NCBI GenBank assembly: GCA_039654915.1
Contig: CM077598.1
Span: forward strand, 78,210,041 to 78,274,040
Direction: 5' to 3'
DNA: 64,000 nt
Source: Aquilaria yunnanensis
Taxonomy: Eukaryota > Streptophyta > Magnoliopsida > Malvales > Thymelaeaceae
Shown here in pieces: positions 12,001-23,005 of the stretch. The translations under genes and the position numbers were made by a program. Numbering within the stretch: the first letter of the stretch is position 1; the number at the start of each line of letters is the position of its first letter. Below the pieces are notes generated by a model that did no database searches, was not told where the DNA came from, and saw only the letters and a program-made list of their open reading frames with translations.

Positions 12001-13975
12001 CGCCGAAGTCAGGTACCCTCTGCTTCAAAAAGCTATATATCCCTTGGTGCTTGCAGGGAGAAGGTTGCGACCATACTTTCAGGCTCACCCCATCATCGTC
12101 CGAAGTAGTCTACCGCTACGGGATGTTATGAAGAAAGTTGATCATTCGGGAAGGCTCTCCAAATGGTGCATAGAGCTTGGCAAACACGAAATCATATATG
12201 AACCTCGGAAGGCCATAAAAGCTCAAGCACTGGCAGACTTTATCGCCGAAGTACCCAGCACTAAGGAAAGCCACATGGATCCGAACGGAGGTGAGCCAGA
12301 GTGGACCTTACATGTTGACGGAGCCTCGGGATCCGAACACTAGGGAGCTGGAGTAATTATCAGAAGACCCGAAGGCCTAGAGGTAAAGAAGGCTATTAAG
12401 TTCAGCTTCAGCGTCACTAACAATGTGGCAGAGTATGAAGCCCTCATAGCGGGATTACGCTTGGCCAGAAGGATTGGCGTGAGAAACTTAAAGGCCCACA
12501 GCGATTCCCAGCTGGTAGTTCGGCAGACGGCAGGAGATTATGGGGCGAAGGACCCAATCTTGGCAAAATACCACGAGCTGGTAGCAAAGCTCATCCAAGA
12601 GTTTGACGCCGTACGGATTGAAAATGTACCTCGGCGGAATAACACAGAGGCAGATTGCTTGGTGAAGTCAAAAACATACACCGAGGTGCTAGATCACCCG
12701 AGCATCTCAGTGCTGAGCATAGCGACCTCGGGAAAGGGATGGAAAGATCCCATAAAAAGATACCTCGCAGAAAATGTCCTCCCCGAAGACCCCGGCGACG
12801 CTGCAAAACTGCGAAGACGCTCAGGCCGATTCTTCCTGATTGGTGAAGAATTATACCGACAGGGATATGCAAACCCGTTGCAAAGATGCGTGGATGAAGA
12901 GGATACTGAAATGGTCCTTGAAGAGGTCCACGAAGGCATGTGTGGTTCACATATTGGAACTGATGCCCTTGCGGCGGTGATACTTCACTACGGATACTTC
13001 TGGCCTACGCTGAGAAAGGATGCAAGTCAGTTCGTCCGAAAATGTGGTAGTTGCCAGAAACATGCGAACATCCAGAGGGCACCCTCGGAAATGGTATCGT
13101 CGGCTGACTATCCTTGGCCCTTCGCAGTCTGGGGCATAGACCTTATTGGGCCACTCCCCTCAGCGCCCGGAGGCGTGAAATTCTGCGTGGTAGCAGTAGA
13201 CTATTTCTCCAAATGGGTCGAGGCAGAACCATTAGCAACTATCTTGGCAAAAGAAGTGCAAAAGTTTGTATGGAAGAACGTAGTATGCAGATTCGGCATA
13301 CCAAGGGTACTAGTGGCTGATAATGGATCCCAATTCATAGACAAAGGATTCCAGGAATTTATCAGCGACCTCAGAATAAAAATGCACTTCACCCCAGTAG
13401 CTCACCCCCAATGCAACGGGCAGGTGGAAGTATCTAACAGGACCATAAAAGATGGCCTGAAAAAGAGCCTGGGGGAAGCAAAAGGGAAATGGCCAGGAGA
13501 ACTCCAAAGCGTATTATGGAGTTACCGAACGATGCCCCGAAGAGCCACAAGGGAGACTCCCTTCTCACTCGTCTTCGGTACAGAGGCTATTATCCCAATA
13601 GAGATAGTTCAACCTTCAGTACGGGTGCAAATATTTGATGAAGGTGGAAACGACCTCGGCCTAAGAACGAAGCTCGACCTCGTTGGCGAACACAGAGAAA
13701 TAGCCGAACTGAGGAGAAAAGCTTTTCAGCAAAGAGTGGCCGCGGCTATAAACTTACGGGCCAAGCCGGAAGAAATCAAGAAAGGAGACCCTGTTCTCAG
13801 AAAGGCTGACTTTGCACCCCGAAGGCCGTCCCACGGAGTACTTCGTGCAAACTGGGAAGGACCATATGTGGTTCTTGCCGAAGTACGAAAAGGCGTGTAC
13901 AAGCTCGGCAACGCCGAATGCGTAGAATTGAAAAACACTTGGCACTCAGACGCCTTGAAAAAATTCTACGCCTAA
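9038..13975 (+). pseudogene. A2 gag-pol polyprotein with one internal nonsense codon
   Basis: The frame is open for 1,101 codons to TAG at 12341-12343, then continues in the same frame to 13975. Aligned to element B, domains are gag core (AAAWYNSLP, FTQQFIG), protease (LLDDGSNADVLF), RT (MPFGLKNAG, VYVDDMIVKS), a degenerate gypsy RNase H (YYVSKSLHGAE), archaeal-type RNase H (HVDGASG, AEYEAL, HSDSQL, EADCL) and integrase with intact CGSC and the triad GIDLIG, VADNGS, QVEVSN. The TAG replaces the Gln codon six residues past the catalytic Asp of the second RNase H, separating it and integrase from RT. A 3-base deletion lies after GATYQR. Otherwise very well preserved. Confidence 0.95.
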
Positions 13976-14093
13976 GGTTGAGCGGAGGAATCGCGTTGTA
14001 CGAAAAATATTCTAAGTACAGAATAGTCTTGAGAAAATTGTACATGACAGAATTCCGCGAAGGTGCTCGCCACGATACAGCACAGAGATGCCT

Positions 14094-14500
14094 TTCCGAA
14101 ATCCCTTGAGCCATCACGCTCGGGAAAAATGGAAAAATCTCCCAGAAGTACTCGCCGAAATAAGCGCAGAGACAGTTTTCCGAAGTACCTTGAGCCGTCA
14201 CGCTCGGAACAAACGGAAAACAGAAAAAAACTCTCGAAAGATTTCCTAAGTCTCTTGAGCAAACATGCTCGGGACAGGGGGAAAAGAAGGAAAATTTTGA
14301 CTAAGTATTTTCCGAAGTCCCTCGAGCAAACGTGTTCGGGACAAAATGGAAATCCAAAACCTGCAAAAAGACTTAGTCAAATTTTATAGACCTTCCAAAA
14401 AAGCCTCCAGAGCGAATAGGCTCGGCCAAGAGAAGGTAATAAAGTTTCTTTGATCGCAGGTTTTCCGAAGTCTCTTGAGCAAATGCATTCGGGGCAATGG
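14094..14500 (+). repeat. A2 hairpin tandem array, about five units
   Basis: Between the pol stop and the antisense gene a unit recurs at about 14101, 14181, 14249, 14315 and 14470. Its core is CCGAAGTCCCTTGAGC, about six bases, then GCTCGGGA. TCCC-TT-GAGC pairs with GCTC-GGGA, giving a hairpin with a TT bulge and a six-base loop. Units are diverged but keep pairing through G:T pairs. B, F and G carry the same unit at the same place. The role may be 3'-end formation or RNA structure; this is unproven. Confidence 0.82.
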
Positions 14501-14627
14501 AAATAAAGAAACTCGTGAAAAGACTTAGCCAAAAAATCTTCATTAAAGAGTATGCTGCTTTACAATGAAGAAGTGCCCGAAGAAGGAACACAAAATTGAA
14601 GGGAAGGAAAAGGGGTCCTAAAATAGC

Positions 14628-17064
14628 CTAAGGGTTCGCAGCGTCCCGAGAGCCACTTGCTTGCCCACCCTTTTCCACCACCTTCGGCCCTGGAATTGAA
14701 GAAGGAAGGTTCAATTGTTCGACCTTGGACCATTCCCACCGAGGTCCCTCAGGAATGTTTAGAGCCTTTAGAAAAGAGAGGTCCAGATCTGGGAACCTCT
14801 GGAGGACTTGGTGCCGAGCAATGCAGAAGCAGTCCTGAAAAGTGACCTTGGCCATTTGATCAGACTTGCTCTTGTCAAGCTCAAGGTCGTCAAGCTCGTC
14901 CTTCAGATCCGCGATCTCCTCCTCCAGCCCCTTTATCTGCTTCTTCCCCTTCGGATCCTTCTTCAAGGACTTGACCTCGGCTGCAAGGATGTTTTTCTCA
15001 GCTGTCAGCGCCAGTATGAGCTTGTCAGAATCTGAATTATCCTTTAGGAGCTCCTCGTTGGCAGCCAGCATTCCATTTATCTGCTCGCCGAGGTCAGCAA
15101 TCTTCCGGGAGGAATCCTTCTCAAGTTCTTCTTTCTCCTTCCGGAACTCCTCCCGAAGGGCGGTAACTTCTTCCTTCGCAGCATCTGACAGCTGCTGGTT
15201 CTCGGTGATCAATGCCAAGCGAGTGGCCTTCACCTTCTCTAAGGCCTCTAAGGCCGAAGCTCGGAACTTCGCTTGCCTGGCCACCCGAACTCGGAGAAAG
15301 CCGGCGTATCCCAGCAGCTGCAAAAAGATGAACGCAAGGTCAGTAAGAGCCAGGCACTTAGGAAAAATTGAAGGGAAAAAGGTGTGAAGAACATACCTGA
15401 GCAGCATGCTCGGTGACTTTGGCGGCAAGGGTGTCATCATCCGGATGGGCCGCCGCAATAGCCTTGAAGGAGGCCTCTGTAAGCACCCCCTTCGAAATTT
15501 GCTTCACCATTTCTGGACAGTCTTGGGAGTACAAGTTCATGTCCTCCGTGAATGTCCAGAAAGGCTCTTTGGGAACCTTCCCTTGCGGTACTTTGGCGTC
15601 ACGAAGGGCCCGCGCCTTCGTATGTTCGGCTGCCCAGTTCGGGGTAAGTAACTCCCCTGCACGGCGAAAACGAGAAGTGGGTCAGAGACAAAGGAAAATT
15701 TAGAAAAACAAAAAGAAGCATACTTGTCCTCAAAGTAACTAACCTGGAGGGACATCGGCAACGACGTCCTCTGAGTCCTCAGCCTCCTCGATCGAAAGGC
15801 CCTTACCCTTCTGCCTGCGCCGCTCCTCGGCAGAAGGTGCCTCTACCACGACGTCCAGAAGGACTTGCGACGGGGTAGGACTTTGGGGAGGGCCGTCGGT
15901 ATGAGGGACGTCGGCGGCGGCAGGAACCTCGGCCGAAGAATCGGGCAGCGAAGTGACAGCGGCCTCAGCGTCCTCGTTTTCCTCCCCAATACTTTCCAAA
16001 GGGGAGGAAAGAACAGTCTTCTTCGCCCGTTTAGCCAAATGACCAGCACCGACAGACTTCCGCCTTCAGGAAGTTGCCTTTTTTGTCTGCTCTCCCGTCT
16101 CCACTTGGCCGGAGAAAAGGGACTTGTAATAGGCGGCAGTCCCGTCGCCCATCTCTGAAAAAGAAGAGAAATATCAGCGTAAGTCCGAGGAAGAAAACAG
16201 CAAGGGAGTAGAAGACAACTCACTTTCGACAAGCGTTTCAAAAGAAATTTCCTCCTTAAGAAGCTTGACCAACCAGGAATCCTTCCCGGCGATGGCAGGA
16301 GCTGGCATCTTGAGGTCAGTCTCGTGCTCCTTCACCACCTTTAGCTCCCGAAGGACCTCTTCGGTCATCAACTTCCAGTTGATAGGAAAAGGGTAAAGGG
16401 CACGCGGAGCGACCTCGGGATTCCAGTCAGAGACAGCCCGAATGCGGGCGTCGAAATCCGCGAACACGGGAGCCAACTCTGGAGTCAACAGCATCCTCGG
16501 ATCAACGACGTCCACATTCAGTATTCCCTGAGCCCATTTGGTCGGGACGTACGACCAGGCCTCATCCATCTTCAGGAAGAAGAACTTCTGTTGCCACCCC
16601 CGCCAGCTGTCCTTAGTGGCAAAGGTGAACATGAATTTTTTCCTCCCGGATCCCCGAGGTAGCATGAAATAGAAGCCACCCTTCGGGACCACAGAGAGCT
16701 TGTAATACTGCATGAAGATTATAAAATGGGGTTCTATCCCGAACACGCCACACATGCAGAGGAAGGCGTTAAAATAGCAGAACGAGTTCGGGGGAAGCTG
16801 GTTCACAGCAATGCCATGAAATTGGCAGAACTCACAAACCATCTTCAGGGGAGGATACCGAAGTCCGGCCTTCAGCTGGGCTCGAAAAATGGTAATCTCG
16901 TTACTATGGTTTGAAAAAGCATAATGGCTAGGACGAGGCAGCCTAGTAATGGCGTAAGAGGGAAGAAAGAACTTTTTCTTCCACCTCTCTAACTTTGCAG
17001 GGGTGGTGCAACAAGGATGGGCTAAAAGAGGCTGCCAGCTCTCAGGGATAGGCATTGTAGACAT
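14628..17064 (-). pseudogene. A2 antisense gene, four exons, one nonsense codon
   Basis: It lies opposite gag-pol. Exons on the minus strand: 17064-16224 (841 nt), 16154-15744 (411), 15656-15397 (260), 15317-14628 (690). Donors are GTGAGT, GTTAGT and GTATGT, and each acceptor ends in CAG. Joined, they give 733 codons before a stop at 14628. Exon 1 begins MSTMPIPESW and carries VCEFCQFHGIAVNQLPPNSF and YYKLSVVPKGGFYF, resembling the Pfam 'putative gypsy type transposon' (PF04195) domain from memory. Exon 4 is a coiled coil ending in FPDLDLSFLKALNIP. An in-frame TGA at 16068-16066 in exon 2 breaks this copy. Function unknown. Confidence 0.82.
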
Positions 17065-17309
17065 GAAAACGAGTTTGGAAAAGACAAGAAAATAATTTCC
17101 AGAAAAACTCCAAAGAACAGAGAGATCAAAACACTCTGGAAAACAAAAACCCACCAAAAGATTTGCCAAAGTCTGAGGACGCCGTCGTGAAAGTTGGCTG
17201 GAAAAAGCTCTGATTAAGGCAGCTCCGCCATAGAAAGTAAGAAAGTGCAAGAACAGGGGCAAAGCAGAGAGAAGAGCAGAAGAAAAGGAAAAGGGAACTT
17301 ATGATGGAA

Positions 17310-17335
17310 CGAGCCATTTACAGGCCAGGGGTGGG
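17310..17335 (-). promoter_or_regulatory. Degenerate promoter of A2 antisense gene
   Basis: On the minus strand the segment CCTGTAAATGGC occupies the place where B and F have CCTATAAATAGC. It lies about 250 bases upstream of the antisense ATG. The flanking GGTTACCCAC is conserved. The TATA core is mutated here. Confidence 0.6.
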
Positions 17336-17822
17336 TAACCGAAATGTCGTCATAAGTACCCTTTGGAGGCGAACCGTCACCGTAACTGCCCTCTGCACCT
17401 GAAAAAGCGCGCCCTCTGTAACCGACGCAACTCTCCTCCAATGGCAAAGCACCACGTGTCAGCCGTCGCGCCAAAACGGGGACACCTCTCCTGACATCCC
17501 TAGGAAAAAGGGAGCACGTCTTCTGACATCCCTAAAAAGCTGGGACGCGTCGCTCAGACTGACACGTTTGGCCATCAGACCTGCAGAAACAAAGAGCAGG
17601 CCACCTCGAGGGCACCAAGAGACAGGCTATGGCCAAACAGCCCATGACCTTCGGGCAAGAGGTGTATCTTCGGCATAGGCTCCGCCTCGAACACACCAAA
17701 GAATAGGCCAAGAGCGAATAGCCCTTTGGGCAGAAGGTGCATCCTTGGAACAGGTTGAGCTTCCTAAGAGACTCCCAAGAACAACCTCGGAAAGAGATGC
17801 AAAACCGAAGTCTTCACTTTGG

Positions 17823-17841
17823 CTTTCCAAAGGGGGGCATG
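17823..17841 (+). promoter_or_regulatory. Polypurine tract of A2
   Basis: CTTTCCAAAGGGGGGCATG directly precedes the 3' LTR start TGATAGCC. B has the same stretch with one change. Confidence 0.85.
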
Positions 17842-18720
17842 TGATAGCCAAAGGCTATCGCCTCTATCTGGCCGAACTCCCTGCGACAAGAATGGCCAGA
17901 AGAGACTGGCGATACCCGAGTGAAAATGGGATCATACATCTTGGGAGATAGCCGAAGAGCTCCGAGCCCGGCACGCCAGGAAACTTGAGGATACTACTAG
18001 CCCCCCCGAGGTTGCAAACAGATCGCCTTCGGAAAAGAGGCACCAGCTATTGCGGGCCGAACATGATCTCCCCGAAGGCGGAACTCCCTGAAGATGGGAT
18101 CCCCCGAACTGGGTTCGTGTTTCCCGAAGAGGCACCGTCCGTACCAAAGGACGACCTCGCCTAGGGACCTCGGGAGTACGGCAGGAGCATTTAAGGAAGC
18201 ATTTAAGGAAGCCTCTGACACGTCCTTTCACAGACGTCATAAAGCCGCCTCAATAGGCGCTCTGGCACGCTGACGCCATCAAAATCACATCATGGCCCAT
18301 CTCAGCACAAGGCTCAAGGCAACCTGCTACCAGCTATCTGTCCCCTACGCCCAGAAACTCAGGGAACATCCGACCGAACACGTGTCACGATCTGAACGGG
18401 CTAGGTACTCCTATAAATACCAGGAAATAAATACTTGGCAGGAGGTTGGTGGAAAAAAGGTCTGACTCCCAGACTCTGAGAAAATCACCAGGCAAGACTC
18501 TTGAGCCCCTTTGTGCTATTTCCTCTGCCTTTTCTCAGCCACCACTGACTTGGGCGTCGGAGGCTCCCCCCTCGGAAACACATTCCGGGGGCCTCCTAAC
18601 CCACTTTTTCTGAGCATCTCAGGTACTCTCCCTTGGGCGCACCATCCTCCAGGCGTTCTTCCTCCTAGAAGTCTCTCCAATAGTCACCATGACTCTAAAC
18701 GATGAGGCCCATGGCCATCA
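17842..18720 (+). repeat. A2 3' LTR
   Basis: 879 bp, collinear with 7633-8511, with about 25 substitutions by eye and no length difference. It ends GGCCATCA, followed by the ATAGG duplication at 18721-18725. Confidence 0.96.
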
Positions 18721-19276
18721 ATAGGGGATGTGAGAAAACACACTTCCAAGGTCCAAACCATGGTTTAATGCTTGAAATGAGCTCCTCCTAGCTTATATAC
18801 TCTTGATAGCTCTTCTTGGCACCAAGAAATCTTGATTTCAAGGTTGAATTGAGAGAAAAATGAGAGTGAGAAGGTTGGAAACGAGATTATGGTAGCCATA
18901 GCCTCACTTTCCCCTTCTTAAACCCTCACTTAACCTCCAAGCCATCAAAGTATTAAGCTTAATACAATTAAACCCCCATCTTTTGGTACTTAGTTATTCT
19001 TGATTAAATTCTTGTTTATTTCTTCCAAGTTTTGGTGAATGTTGAACGTTAAGTTATAAAAATTCATTTTAACCGCTTGGGACCATGTCTGGCTATTTAG
19101 GATGCAAAATTACCATTTTGCCCCTGAACATCATTTAATGCCTTATCTTCCTCGGAACTTAGTGAACTTTGCTAAACTTCTCTATGCTTGCTATGTAAAC
19201 TTGAAATTACGTTCCAAACTTAATTTACAACGCTTTACCTTCCTCAAGAGTGCCTGCTACTAAGAGGTCCATAACA
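18721..19276 (-). repeat. Element A 5' LTR, right part
   Basis: After the second ATAGG the sequence matches 408-960 of the left LTR and ends GTCCATAACA, which is TGTTATGGAC in element sense. Position 19277 begins element C DNA. The partner target duplication of A lies outside the window. Confidence 0.92.
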
Positions 19277-21200
19277 GTAGTTGACTCAAGGAAGCTGTTA
19301 ACCTTAAAGCTGGAGTCTTAGGTTTGAGGAGTTTGACAGCCATATTCGGGCTGTCACGGATTGGGATGTTGAGGTTCCTTCACATTCTCTCTACCCTTTA
19401 CCCATTAGATGGAGTTTCATGACCGAAGAGGTCTTTTGGGTGCTTGGGGTAATCAAGGAACATGTCACTGACAAAGGCATGCCAAAGCCTTTGGTTGATG
19501 GGAAGAAAACGTGGTTAGTCATGCTCCTTCGAAGCAAACTTATGTACCTGGCCCTGGTGGAGAGTAAGCTTTTTTCCCACTTTCCCTTTTTATAACTTCT
19601 TCGTACTCACACTGATGTTCTTCTTTTTGCAGAGATGGGTGATAAGTCTGTAGCCTTCTATAAGAGTCTCTTCCTTGGTGATGCCGAGAAGGGGGAACAA
19701 TAGAAGAAGAAGGCATCGAAGAGTAAGAAAGTCCCAGCCGGGACATCTTTGGCCCCAAAGTTGAAGGAAAGTAGGGAGGACTCCCTTCCACCTCCGCCCG
19801 AAGGTCAAGTGGAGGTGTTCAACTAAACTCCTGTGCATGCTGACCCGCCCTTGGAGCCAGCCATTTGCTCAACCCCTCTGACTGCCAATGCTGCTGTCAA
19901 GACATTGGGGACTTCAGTGGGGGAGATTTCAGCTGAAGAACTGGAGGAACGCCAAAAGAAAAAAGGCAAAGGGGTTTCTGCTGACGCTATTGACATCAAC
20001 AACTTTGATAGGGATGACACCAAACTCCGTCTAGGTTTGTCCCTTAGCCATTCATCTATGAGTTTGGGAATTTTTGGTATTTTAGACCTTGTAGATGAAT
20101 GGATAAAGGATAACATTTTAATGGAACTTCGGCATGACTTTGTAAATGAGTGAGCACAGGCTTAATGGATGGCGGAGCATGTTCGGAAGAAGGCCCTTCG
20201 AGATTAAAAAATCCCGAAGGATAAGGTCCCGAGGGAGCCCTTCTGGAGATTCACGGATGACATGGACTTGTTCTCCAAGGATAGACAAAAGATGGCTCCT
20301 CATATGGTAAGGGGCATTATGACTAACGCTACCTTCCAGTCTCTGACGGAGGAGTGCCTGAATGAGGAGGTCTTCACTGTGAGGATGACCGAGCATGCTG
20401 CCCAGGTCAACCTTAGCCCTTTAGGACATAGAAAAATTTTGAGCTTTTGTTGCTTTTGACCTATATTTAGAATCCTCCTTTTTGCAACTTTTGGCATAGG
20501 GTGGATATTTTCGAGCTTGGGTGACCAAACAGTCTTTGGTCTAAAGTCAATCGAAGGAGAACTTGGCCAAGGCCAAGGAGCTGTTTGCTGCCTCGGTCGT
20601 CAAGTATGGCGAGCTCAAAAAAATTGCGAAGGAGGACTTGGCCAGTCTTCAGGAAGAGGTGCTAAAGAGCCAAAATGAGCTTTTGGAGGACTTTTCTTCC
20701 AAAGTGTCAAACCTTGGCATGAGGGTGGTGGCGCTGACTTTGGAAAATGAAACCTTTCAGAAGGAGAAGGAGGACACCATTGCCGATCTCACAAAGGCGT
20801 TGGGGCTCAATGCCAAATTCTTAGCCGAGATCGATCAACTGAAGAAGGAAAAGAAGAAGAAAAAGAAACTAGAGAAGGAGGTCAAAGTACTTAAGAAAAA
20901 ACTGGAGGATTTGAAGGTGGAGAAGGCTAAGTCCGATGAGGCAACTAAGTCCTTATTTTAGTACAGTTTTTGCCTTGCTTGCCATCAAGTCTTATCTCGG
21001 TATCTTGACCTTGACCTCTCTTTCTTGCAAGCGCTTAATATCCCCAAAGGGCCATCCTTGGCATGGTCGAGTATTGAATTTCTCAACCTCCCCGTTCTTC
21101 CTCTTCCAACTGACGATGGTGGCAAAGATGAGGATGATGATGCCGAACATGATCACGCCGAAGATGTTGAACACCCCAAAGATGGCCAAGACAAATAATA
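19277..21200 (+). pseudogene. Element C antisense gene remnant
   Basis: Homologous to B 45480-47230. The exon 1 tail (FDSHIRAVTDWDVEVP-like, TEEVFWVLGVIKEH) ends at a donor GTAAGC at 19564. Exon 2 starts after TTTTTGCAG at 19633 with MGDKSVAFYKSLF and meets TAG near 19701. Later segments give FWRFTDDMDLFSKD with MTEHAAQ (exon 3, 20244-20405) and a Lys/Glu-rich coiled coil (exon 4, 20563-20961). Intron 1 keeps the same position and length (69 nt) as in A2. The 5' end was removed when A inserted. Several stops; inactive. Confidence 0.72.
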
Positions 21201-21329
21201 TGCTTCTTTTTTTTTTGTACTTTATACTTCGTCATTTAAACTTAATGGAACATTTCCATTTCTTGTCGAAAACTTTGCCCAAGTCCCTGGTTGGTTTGAC
21301 TTCATACATTATCATCCTTCAGCGTTTAA

Positions 21330-21577
21330 CCATCTTCAATGATGAGTCATATTATCCTTTAAGGATTTACAACCTTAGTTTCTTTGAAGGTTTCACAACC
21401 ATCTTCGGTCAACCTTCTTCAAAAAACTTTCTTTTAAAAAATAGTTAACTACCTTTGGGACTAGCCATGTTTGGTCGACCATCTTCGGTGAAACTTAATT
21501 TGTGCCAAAACAGTTAAGTACCTTTAGGACCAACTATGCTCGATCGACCACCTTCGGTAAAAATTGTACAATATCAC
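21330..21577 (+). repeat. Element C tandem repeats after the antisense gene
   Basis: A unit of about 66 bases containing GTTAACTACCTTTGGGAC, a GCTCGATCGACC-like stretch and ACCATCTTCGGT recurs at about 21380, 21445 and 21511. Its place between the two convergent genes matches the hairpin arrays of A2, B, F and G, but the unit differs. From 21200 to 21330 I see only decayed sequence. Confidence 0.5.
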
Positions 21578-21582
21578 TCATG
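21578..21582. other. Target-site duplication of solo LTR (TCATG)
   Basis: TCATG at 21578-21582 is repeated at 23001-23005, flanking a unit that starts TGTTGGG and ends GTAACA. Confidence 0.92.
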
Positions 21583-23000
21583 TGTTGGGTTTCGGGAGCC
21601 AAACAGCGCAGCGGAATTTAACCAAAACCCTCTAGGATCCAAGTGAAACGGGGTAAACCGGGTGTTCGAAAATTTCATACCTAATTTTCGGTTGAGATCT
21701 CTCACTCAACTGTAGAGTCGAATCACAAAACCTGAACAGTTGATGTGTTCAGGCTCTCTATGGTATCCACACGAGCCTCTCGGGATCACCACACTTCCAC
21801 CACATCCCGGCAGATGCGTTTCTCTTGCGCTCGCAGTGCTAGCTTGCGTCCTCCAAGGAATTGCAAGAGAAGAGTGCGGCTGTCCTTTTGGGACGCTAGG
21901 GCAAGGAGACCTGCGAATTTGTCACTTAAAAGTGGTATTTATAGTGAGACTCAACTTCCAGGCCTAATGGGTTTCAAAGCCCTAATCGAATTAGGATTTA
22001 ATTTCGGGCTTAATAATGGCTCAACTCCTTGGCCCATTATTAATACGAAATTAAAGTGAAACCATAACCCAAATAATTAGCCCATGCACTCTAATGATCC
22101 AAATAGCTCTATGTGTGCGACCCAATAGGCTCTTGCCATGTTGGCAATGATCATAAATCACATTTATGATCATAAGCAATGAGCGGTGTCTAGCAACACA
22201 TCATTGCTACCCAAGTGACAAGATTGTCGGTGAATCGACTAAACCTTTATGATCATCACTGATATATGCCATTGTCCCTTTGTCCAAGATATCAAGACTA
22301 AGCACGAGACATGGAATGTGTCACTCTCGTATAGCCCAATCTTTGGTTTCTTGATTACCGAGTAGACCAACTTAAACTGACGACATTGATATCATATATC
22401 AACTCATCGGAGCATGGCCATGCATTTTCTAAGTGTCACTCTATCAAGGGGCCCAAAGATATCACTCTCGTTACATAGGAGGGACAAATCCCATCTTGAT
22501 CATACAAATCCCTCCGCATGATATGTGACATACCCAATGACCTCCTTCAAGTTCACTCAGTTACGAGCAACAAAGGAAAGTATCAAAGTATGTGACTCAC
22601 ATGTAGGGAACCTTGATGATCTTAGGTTGAAGGACTACATATACCATGATCACTATGAGAATCACTTATGACACTCATATAACGATCCATGAAGTGTTCT
22701 CATGGTGGGTCGGTCCAGTACACAAGTTCTCCAACTTGTACCCATATGTAGACTACATATCTCATATTAGTCTCCACATATGCTAGTAATTATGTATTAT
22801 TGCAACCCGCTCCACAATAATACTAGACTAGGGACGCTTAAGAATATCATTATTCTAGGGTTACAATTATGTTTATTACGTTATGGAGAAACAAAACAAC
22901 AAACATAATTGCTGGATTAATGCCTCAATAAAATATCATGACTCAATGTGCAAAAATACAATCATCTCATGATTGGCTTTTTTTGGGCACAACAGTAACA
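21583..23000 (-). repeat. Solo LTR, Copia-type, 1,418 bp
   Basis: A single TGTTGG...GTAACA unit flanked by TCATG, with no internal region or partner LTR, is what unequal LTR recombination leaves. The TATA-like CTATAAATAC lies on the minus strand (21944-21953), so I place the LTR on the minus strand. It is nearly identical to the pieces at 36710-36796 and 42238-43189, which are in the opposite orientation. Copia assignment rests on general LTR character and is not proven. No gene is supported in it. Confidence 0.85.
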
Positions 23001-23005
23001 TCATG

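Larger units (their letters stand above)
7633..18720 (+). mobile_element. Element A2: full-length Tat-lineage Ty3/gypsy element
   Basis: This 11,088-bp element is bounded by 879-bp LTRs and the ATAGG duplication. Order on the plus strand: LTR, primer site, gag-pol (8480-13975), hairpin array, an oppositely oriented intron-containing gene, polypurine tract, LTR. The LTRs differ by about 25 substitutions by eye (about 3%). An extra archaeal-type RNase H and the gene between pol and the 3' LTR place it in the Tat lineage (Retand/Ogre relatives), which has no chromodomain. Two nonsense codons in gag-pol and one in the antisense gene make it defective. Confidence 0.95.
1..19276 (-). mobile_element. 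Element A: Ty3/gypsy chromovirus (Tekay-like), decayed, interrupted
   Basis: Internal region 961-5777 on the minus strand holds gag, protease, RT, RNase H, integrase and chromodomain remnants in the gypsy order. It is bounded by a polypurine tract at 961-974 and a tRNA-iMet type primer site at 5761-5772. The right LTR (its 5' LTR) runs from 5778 to 19276 but is split by element A2 at 7633-18720. The left LTR (3') ends at 960 and its far end lies outside the window. The two LTRs differ at roughly 19 of the first 405 aligned bases by eye. The right end cuts into the antisense gene of element C, so A inserted into C. Chromodomain, iMet primer and TGTTATGG/CCGTGTCA ends fit the Tekay group; the clade name is inferred. 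Confidence 0.88.

Noticed and set aside
9208..13507. Many 60-200 codon frames opposite or out of frame with gag-pol in A2 (and 48061-52457 in B)
   Set aside because: They overlap the long polyprotein frame, recur only because the elements are homologous, and match no family.
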